Of a DNA stretch of 16,883 bases, positions 12,991-16,883 are shown piece after piece (position 1 is the stretch's first letter; every line of letters begins with the position of its first letter). The translations under genes were made by a program, and so were the position numbers. This DNA comes from Bacteroidota bacterium (GTDB taxonomy: Bacteria > Bacteroidota > Bacteroidia > Bacteroidales > Marinifilaceae). Where the stretch lies: the NCBI GenBank assembly GCA_023400335.1, contig JAEXFF010000375.1:1-16883 (forward strand), in the 5' to 3' direction. The notes under the pieces were generated by a model. The model was not told where the DNA came from. It saw only the letters and a program-made list of their open reading frames with translations, and searched no databases.

Positions 12991-14934
12991 ATGATTGATC
13001 AGGCGACTATACAAAAAATTTTCGATGCAGCAGACATCTATGAAGTTATTTCAGACTTCGTTCACCTCAAAAAAAGAGGTGTGAATTATGTAGGCTGTTG
13101 TCCTTTCCATAATGAAAAAACAGGTTCATTTACCGTATCTCCGGCCAAAGGTATCTATAAATGTTTCGGTTGCGGCAAAGGAGGTAATGCCGTAAACTTT
13201 ATCATGGAACATGAGCAAATGTCTTATGTAGAAGCTTTACGTTATCTGGCAGCCCGTTATAACATCACTATAGAGGAAAAAGAACTCAGTGAAGAAGAGA
13301 AAAAAGAAAAAAGTGAACGGGAAAGTATGCTGATCGTCACCAGTTATGCAGAAGAATTTTTTGTCGATCAGTTACTTCATACGGATGAAGGAAAATCCGT
13401 AGGTTTAGGTTATCTGCATAAACGAGGACTGGACCAATCTGCTATAGAAAAATTCGGTCTGGGATACTGTCCTGAAAAATGGGACGGTCTGACTCAATCT
13501 GCCCTTTCCAAAGGATATAAAAAAGAATACCTTGTCAAAACAGGCTTGACTATTGAATCTGAAAAAGGGCTTTTCGACCGTTTCAGAGCAAGGGTTATCT
13601 TTCCGATTCGGGATATTGCTGGTAAAATTATAGCTTTCGGGGGCAGGATCATGACGAATGATAAAAAAAGTGCCAAATATCTGAATTCCCCGGAATCCGA
13701 AATTTATCATAAAAGCCGGACACTTTACGGAATTTATTTTGCGAAAAAAAGTATTGTCCAACATAACCGTTGTTACCTGGTAGAGGGTTACCTGGATGTT
13801 ATCTCTTTTCACCGAAAAGGAATAGAAAATACCGTAGCTTCTTCCGGTACTTCCCTGACTATAGAACAGATACGGCTCATCCGCCGTCTCACTCCGAATG
13901 TCACCATCATTTATGATGGGGATGCCGCCGGAATCAAGGCTTCCCTAAGGGGAATCGATCTGGTCCTGGAAGAAGGCTTAAATGTCAGAGTGGTACTTTT
14001 GCCCGACGGGGAAGATCCGGATTCTTTTTCCCAATCCCGTTCACCACAGGAGTTATCTGAATACATTTCCCAGCATGAAACGGATTTCATTAATTTTAAA
14101 ACCCGATTACTTTTAGGGCAGGCAGGAGACGATCCCATAGAAAAAGCCCGGCTCATTACGGATATCGTCCGGAGTATATCCCTCATACCGGATAATATTA
14201 CCCGTTCCGTTTATATTCGAGAGACAGCCATCCAAATGCAAGTGGAGGAAAATGTATTATATAACGAAATCGCCCGGATCAGAACAGGTAAAAATGCAGA
14301 AGCAGCACACTCCCATTACACTGCCCGTCACGGGATAGATACGACTTCTAAAAAAACACCGCCAAGTCCTGCCACTAAAGATAATTTGTGTGAAACGGAA
14401 GAAATGGTACTGATCCGGTATTTGCTTCTTTTCGGGAATCAGGAATTTTATGAAGATACCCGCAACGGATTTCCCTATTCCGTCAGTGTAGGAGAATATA
14501 TTATAGAAGAGTTGGCTGAAGATGAACTGGAATTATTCACCCCCAGTCTATGTGAAATCCAAAAGGAATACCGGAATCATTATAAAACAACCGGATTCCA
14601 CCCAGCCAAATTTTTCACCGGACACCCCAATCCGCAGATCAGTAGTATTGCCGCCAATATTCTCAGTGAACCCTATGAACTAAGCAAAATGTGGACAGGA
14701 GACACTACCGTCCTCAGAGAAGAAACGGTATTATCCGATATATTACCCAAAGTGATTGATAATTACAAAATGAGACGCCTGGAAATTTTGACCCGGGAAG
14801 CCGATAACAAAATACTGGAACTGCAAAATAGCGGAAAAAGTAATGAAATACTTCCCTGGATTATAAAAAAGAACACCATCAACCGGATCCGGGCTAAACT
14901 CAATGAGAAACTCGGACGCACAGGGATAAAATAA
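12991..14934 (+). CDS. dnaG: DNA primase
   Basis: DnaG makes the RNA primers for lagging-strand replication and works with the DnaB helicase. The 647-residue protein has the three usual domains. The N-terminal zinc-binding domain carries CPFH and CFGC (ligands C37, H40, C58, C61, as in the CHC2 family). The central RNA-polymerase/TOPRIM core has E265 and D269 in VEGYLDV and D309 and D311 in YDGDAAG, the metal-binding acidic residues. A variable helical C-terminal region (about 430-647) should bind DnaB. The ATG gives a normal family N-terminus (IQKIFDAADIYEVI), so a later start is unlikely. It stands alone rather than in an rpsU-dnaG-rpoD operon and is preceded by the triple promoter array. 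Confidence 0.97.
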   Translation: MIDQATIQKIFDAADIYEVISDFVHLKKRGVNYVGCCPFHNEKTGSFTVSPAKGIYKCFGCGKGGNAVNFIMEHEQMSYVEALRYLAARYNITIEEKELSEEEKKEKSERESMLIVTSYAEEFFVDQLLHTDEGKSVGLGYLHKRGLDQSAIEKFGLGYCPEKWDGLTQSALSKGYKKEYLVKTGLTIESEKGLFDRFRARVIFPIRDIAGKIIAFGGRIMTNDKKSAKYLNSPESEIYHKSRTLYGIYFAKKSIVQHNRCYLVEGYLDVISFHRKGIENTVASSGTSLTIEQIRLIRRLTPNVTIIYDGDAAGIKASLRGIDLVLEEGLNVRVVLLPDGEDPDSFSQSRSPQELSEYISQHETDFINFKTRLLLGQAGDDPIEKARLITDIVRSISLIPDNITRSVYIRETAIQMQVEENVLYNEIARIRTGKNAEAAHSHYTARHGIDTTSKKTPPSPATKDNLCETEEMVLIRYLLLFGNQEFYEDTRNGFPYSVSVGEYIIEELAEDELELFTPSLCEIQKEYRNHYKTTGFHPAKFFTGHPNPQISSIAANILSEPYELSKMWTGDTTVLREETVLSDILPKVIDNYKMRRLEILTREADNKILELQNSGKSNEILPWIIKKNTINRIRAKLNEKLGRTGIK

Positions 14935-14974
14935 AAAATTGAAAAGAAGGAAAACGTTTAAATGTTCAATTTTT
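14934..14974 (+). terminator. Weak candidate terminator after dnaG
   Basis: AAAAATTGAA (14934-14943), starting at the last base of the dnaG stop, can pair with TTCAATTTTT (14965-14974) around a 21-base loop. The stem is almost all A-T and the loop is long, so it is only a tentative terminator. The remaining spacer to 15060 holds no better hairpin for either convergent gene. Confidence 0.3.
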
Positions 14975-15060
14975 AATCGTCCAGGGATTTAAGTATTAAG
15001 TTGATTGCAGTCATTTATGGCAAATTCAGCCTTATTTGTAAGTTCTTAAATTTACGAATC

Positions 15061-15765
15061 TTAGATAAATTTCTCCCGATGCTGAGTATTATAAAGTCCA
15101 GCCACTAAGAAAACAAGGGAAGCCAATCCTAAAATAATCCGGTTATACAAAAGAGTTTGAAAGAATATAACCGGATTTTTATACAGGGGAATATCAAAAG
15201 GATTCAGAAATACATTCCATTTACTTACTTCCAATAGGTTATCTAAAATAAAAAAGATTAACCCTAAGATAATGATAATAACTGCCGTACCATTCCCGTT
15301 TTTCACAATAGTACTCAACATAAAACAAAGCATTCCGATAAAGAAAACAGGAACCAGCACCTGTAAAGTTAATTCTAAAGGAGCGACTTCCACCAATAAC
15401 CAATCGGTCAGCAAAGCCAATCCCATCGTAATACCAAAACAGATTACATAAGCTACTAATAAACGAAATAACCAAACCTTATAGCGATAATTCGGTATCC
15501 CGAATATAATTTCTATAATTTTAGCATCCTGATCATTCTGAATCCCAAAACACATCGGATAAAAAATCAACAGTATGGAAGGAATTAACAACATATTGTA
15601 TGCAGTTGCCTCCGTTACTTCTGAATCTGTCAATAAATTAATAAATACAGTCAGTATATAAAACAATACTGCGCTGAGTATAAAATACACAAATTTATTT
15701 CCAAAAATAATTTTGACATTATAATAGGTTAAACGGACCAGATTATTCCCCAAATTTTTCTCCAT
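15061..15765 (-). CDS. ABC-2 type transporter permease
   Basis: This is an inner-membrane subunit of an ABC-2 type exporter, 234 residues long with six predicted membrane segments (about 25-45, 57-75, 98-120, 131-153, 160-178 and 205-225). A short cytoplasmic stretch between helices 2 and 3 (GIQNDQDAKIIEIIFGIPNYRYKVW) includes the coupling-type sequence EIIFGIPNYRYKVW that contacts the ATPase in this family (written here only in part). It starts 38 bases after the ATPase gene on the same strand and is surely its partner. No substrate clue is present. ABC-2 exporters of this size move lipids, peptides or antibiotics, or assist maturation of envelope enzymes. Confidence 0.85.
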   Translation of the reverse strand: MEKNLGNNLVRLTYYNVKIIFGNKFVYFILSAVLFYILTVFINLLTDSEVTEATAYNMLLIPSILLIFYPMCFGIQNDQDAKIIEIIFGIPNYRYKVWLFRLLVAYVICFGITMGLALLTDWLLVEVAPLELTLQVLVPVFFIGMLCFMLSTIVKNGNGTAVIIIILGLIFFILDNLLEVSKWNVFLNPFDIPLYKNPVIFFQTLLYNRIILGLASLVFLVAGLYNTQHREKFI

Positions 15766-15803
15766 CTTTTTCTAAATAACAGATTACCTTTCTGAATATT
15801 TCC

Positions 15804-16883
15804 TCATTGTGTGATGATCTCCTCATGATTAGCTAATTTTACCCCTCTCAACAGCCATAAATATGAATCCTCCAGAACCGGATTTGTATGTACAGCATTC
15901 GGAACAGGCTGCGTCTCAGAAAGACATCTGACCCGGATATTCCCTCCCAGACGAATATGGTGTACAATCAATAAATCCGACGGCAATTGAGCGAATTCCT
16001 CTGTAGAAATTTCAAATACCCAGGTTACATCTTTTGCAATTTGCAACATTTCCGAAGGGGTTCCGCAATATTTTAAGGATCCTTTATTAATCACTCCCAC
16101 CTGATTACAGGAACTGGCGATATCCTCAATAATATGAGTAGAAAATATCACAATCCGGTTTCTGGATAACTCTACCAATAAATTCCGGAAGCGTATTCTT
16201 TCTCTGGGATCCAGTCCGGCAGTAGGTTCATCCACAACCAAAATCCGGGGCAAGTGGAGCAATGTCTGAGCTATACCGATCCTTTGCTTCATCCCTCCGG
16301 AGAAACCGGCAATTTTCTTATCCCTGTTTTCATACATATGTACAGCTTCCAATACTTCCTGAATACGCTTTTGCCGGACATTTTTATCATAAATTCCTTT
16401 TAAAAGGGCCTGGTATTCCAAAAATTGCCAGGAAGTTAAGTTCTCATATGTTCCGAATTCCTGAGGCAAATAACCGATCAATCCCTGTAATTCTTCCCGC
16501 TTTAACTGTGTATCAATACCATTGATAAAAATCTTTCCGTAACTTTGTTCAAAAATACCGCAAATAATACGCATTAATGTCGTTTTTCCTGCCCCATTCG
16601 GGCCCAATAACCCAAACATCCCTGTATGAATATCCAAAGATACCGCATTTAAAGCTTTAAACGGTTGTTTCCGGTATCCGATCCAGGGAACTTTAGTCGC
16701 CATACGGTAAAATCCCTTCCGAATACTCCTGAAATTTCCTTCTATCAAATCAATATTAATATTATATTTATGAATACGATCGGATAAATGTTTTACCAGA
16801 ATTCCGGCATACCATAACATTCCCAATAAAATGACCTCACCCCTGTCCTGAAATTTTATGATAGCCCAGCACAAGGTTATAAA
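15804..16883 (-). CDS. ABC transporter ATPase, 5' end beyond the window, probably fused to a membrane domain
   Basis: The visible 359 residues hold a complete ATP-binding domain: Walker A GPNGAGKTT (about 94), Q-loop YLPQEFG (141), signature FSGGMKQR (194), Walker B ILVVDEPTAGLD (214) and the H-loop STHIIED (250). It energises export with the permease 38 bases downstream. About 80 residues precede the ATPase, including a hydrophobic stretch (VILLGMLWYAGIL), and the frame stays open to the window edge with no ATG at a sensible place, only a TTG at 16874. The best reading is the C-terminal part of a permease-ATPase fusion. A shorter ATPase starting at the internal ATG at 16703 (MATKVPWIG) is possible but leaves coding-like sequence unexplained. 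A regulatory C-terminal domain of about 90 residues follows the H-loop. Confidence 0.88.
   Translation of the reverse strand, partial: FITLCWAIIKFQDRGEVILLGMLWYAGILVKHLSDRIHKYNINIDLIEGNFRSIRKGFYRMATKVPWIGYRKQPFKALNAVSLDIHTGMFGLLGPNGAGKTTLMRIICGIFEQSYGKIFINGIDTQLKREELQGLIGYLPQEFGTYENLTSWQFLEYQALLKGIYDKNVRQKRIQEVLEAVHMYENRDKKIAGFSGGMKQRIGIAQTLLHLPRILVVDEPTAGLDPRERIRFRNLLVELSRNRIVIFSTHIIEDIASSCNQVGVINKGSLKYCGTPSEMLQIAKDVTWVFEISTEEFAQLPSDLLIVHHIRLGGNIRVRCLSETQPVPNAVHTNPVLEDSYLWLLRGVKLANHEEIITQ

Noticed and set aside
13405..13812. 135-codon open frame antisense to dnaG
   Set aside because: It overlaps the conserved catalytic core of primase and its translation shows no plausible domain.

Overview
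The window looks like a chromosomal segment from a Bacteroidales bacterium (phylum Bacteroidota). Three things point there: the rpsI-rpsB-tsf run; promoter candidates of the Bacteroidetes type (TTTG at about -33 and TAnnTTTG at about -7) with mostly A-rich rather than Shine-Dalgarno starts; and an efflux operon ending in a small PII-like protein of the kind I recall beside the Porphyromonas gingivalis RND pump. The genus cannot be fixed from the sequence alone. I see no tRNA, rRNA, insertion sequence, phage gene or CRISPR array. Every full-length gene appears intact.

Layout. (1) 1-2025, + strand: the end of rpsI, a structured leader, rpsB, tsf and a strong hairpin terminator. (2) 2035-5625: two large GT39/ArnT-type membrane glycosyltransferases, transcribed divergently from a 384-bp spacer. 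(3) 5680-12483, - strand: an efflux operon in the order tetR, tolC-like, lipoprotein membrane-fusion protein, HAE1-type RND pump, PII-like protein. A TAnnTTTG box and an 8-bp inverted repeat lie in front of tetR, which suggests autoregulation. A hairpin and an 8-codon leader ORF with a perfect Shine-Dalgarno sequence separate the pump from the PII-like gene. (4) 12850-14934, + strand: dnaG primase behind three tandem copies of a ~50-bp element, each carrying a TAnnTTTG box. The last box is so close to the ATG that its transcript would be nearly leaderless. (5) 15061-16883, - strand: an ABC-2 permease preceded by an ABC ATPase. The ATPase reading frame stays open through the window edge and has a membrane-like N-terminal part, so it is probably the end of a permease-ATPase fusion.

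How the genes work together. rpsB and tsf supply the translation machinery. The efflux operon encodes a complete tripartite pump plus its likely repressor and a possible cytoplasmic modulator. The two GT39 proteins probably transfer a lipid-linked sugar to an envelope acceptor. No wholly new multi-gene system is obvious. The least explained structures are the triple promoter array of dnaG, the leader-ORF arrangement of the PII-like gene, and the rpsB leader hairpin.
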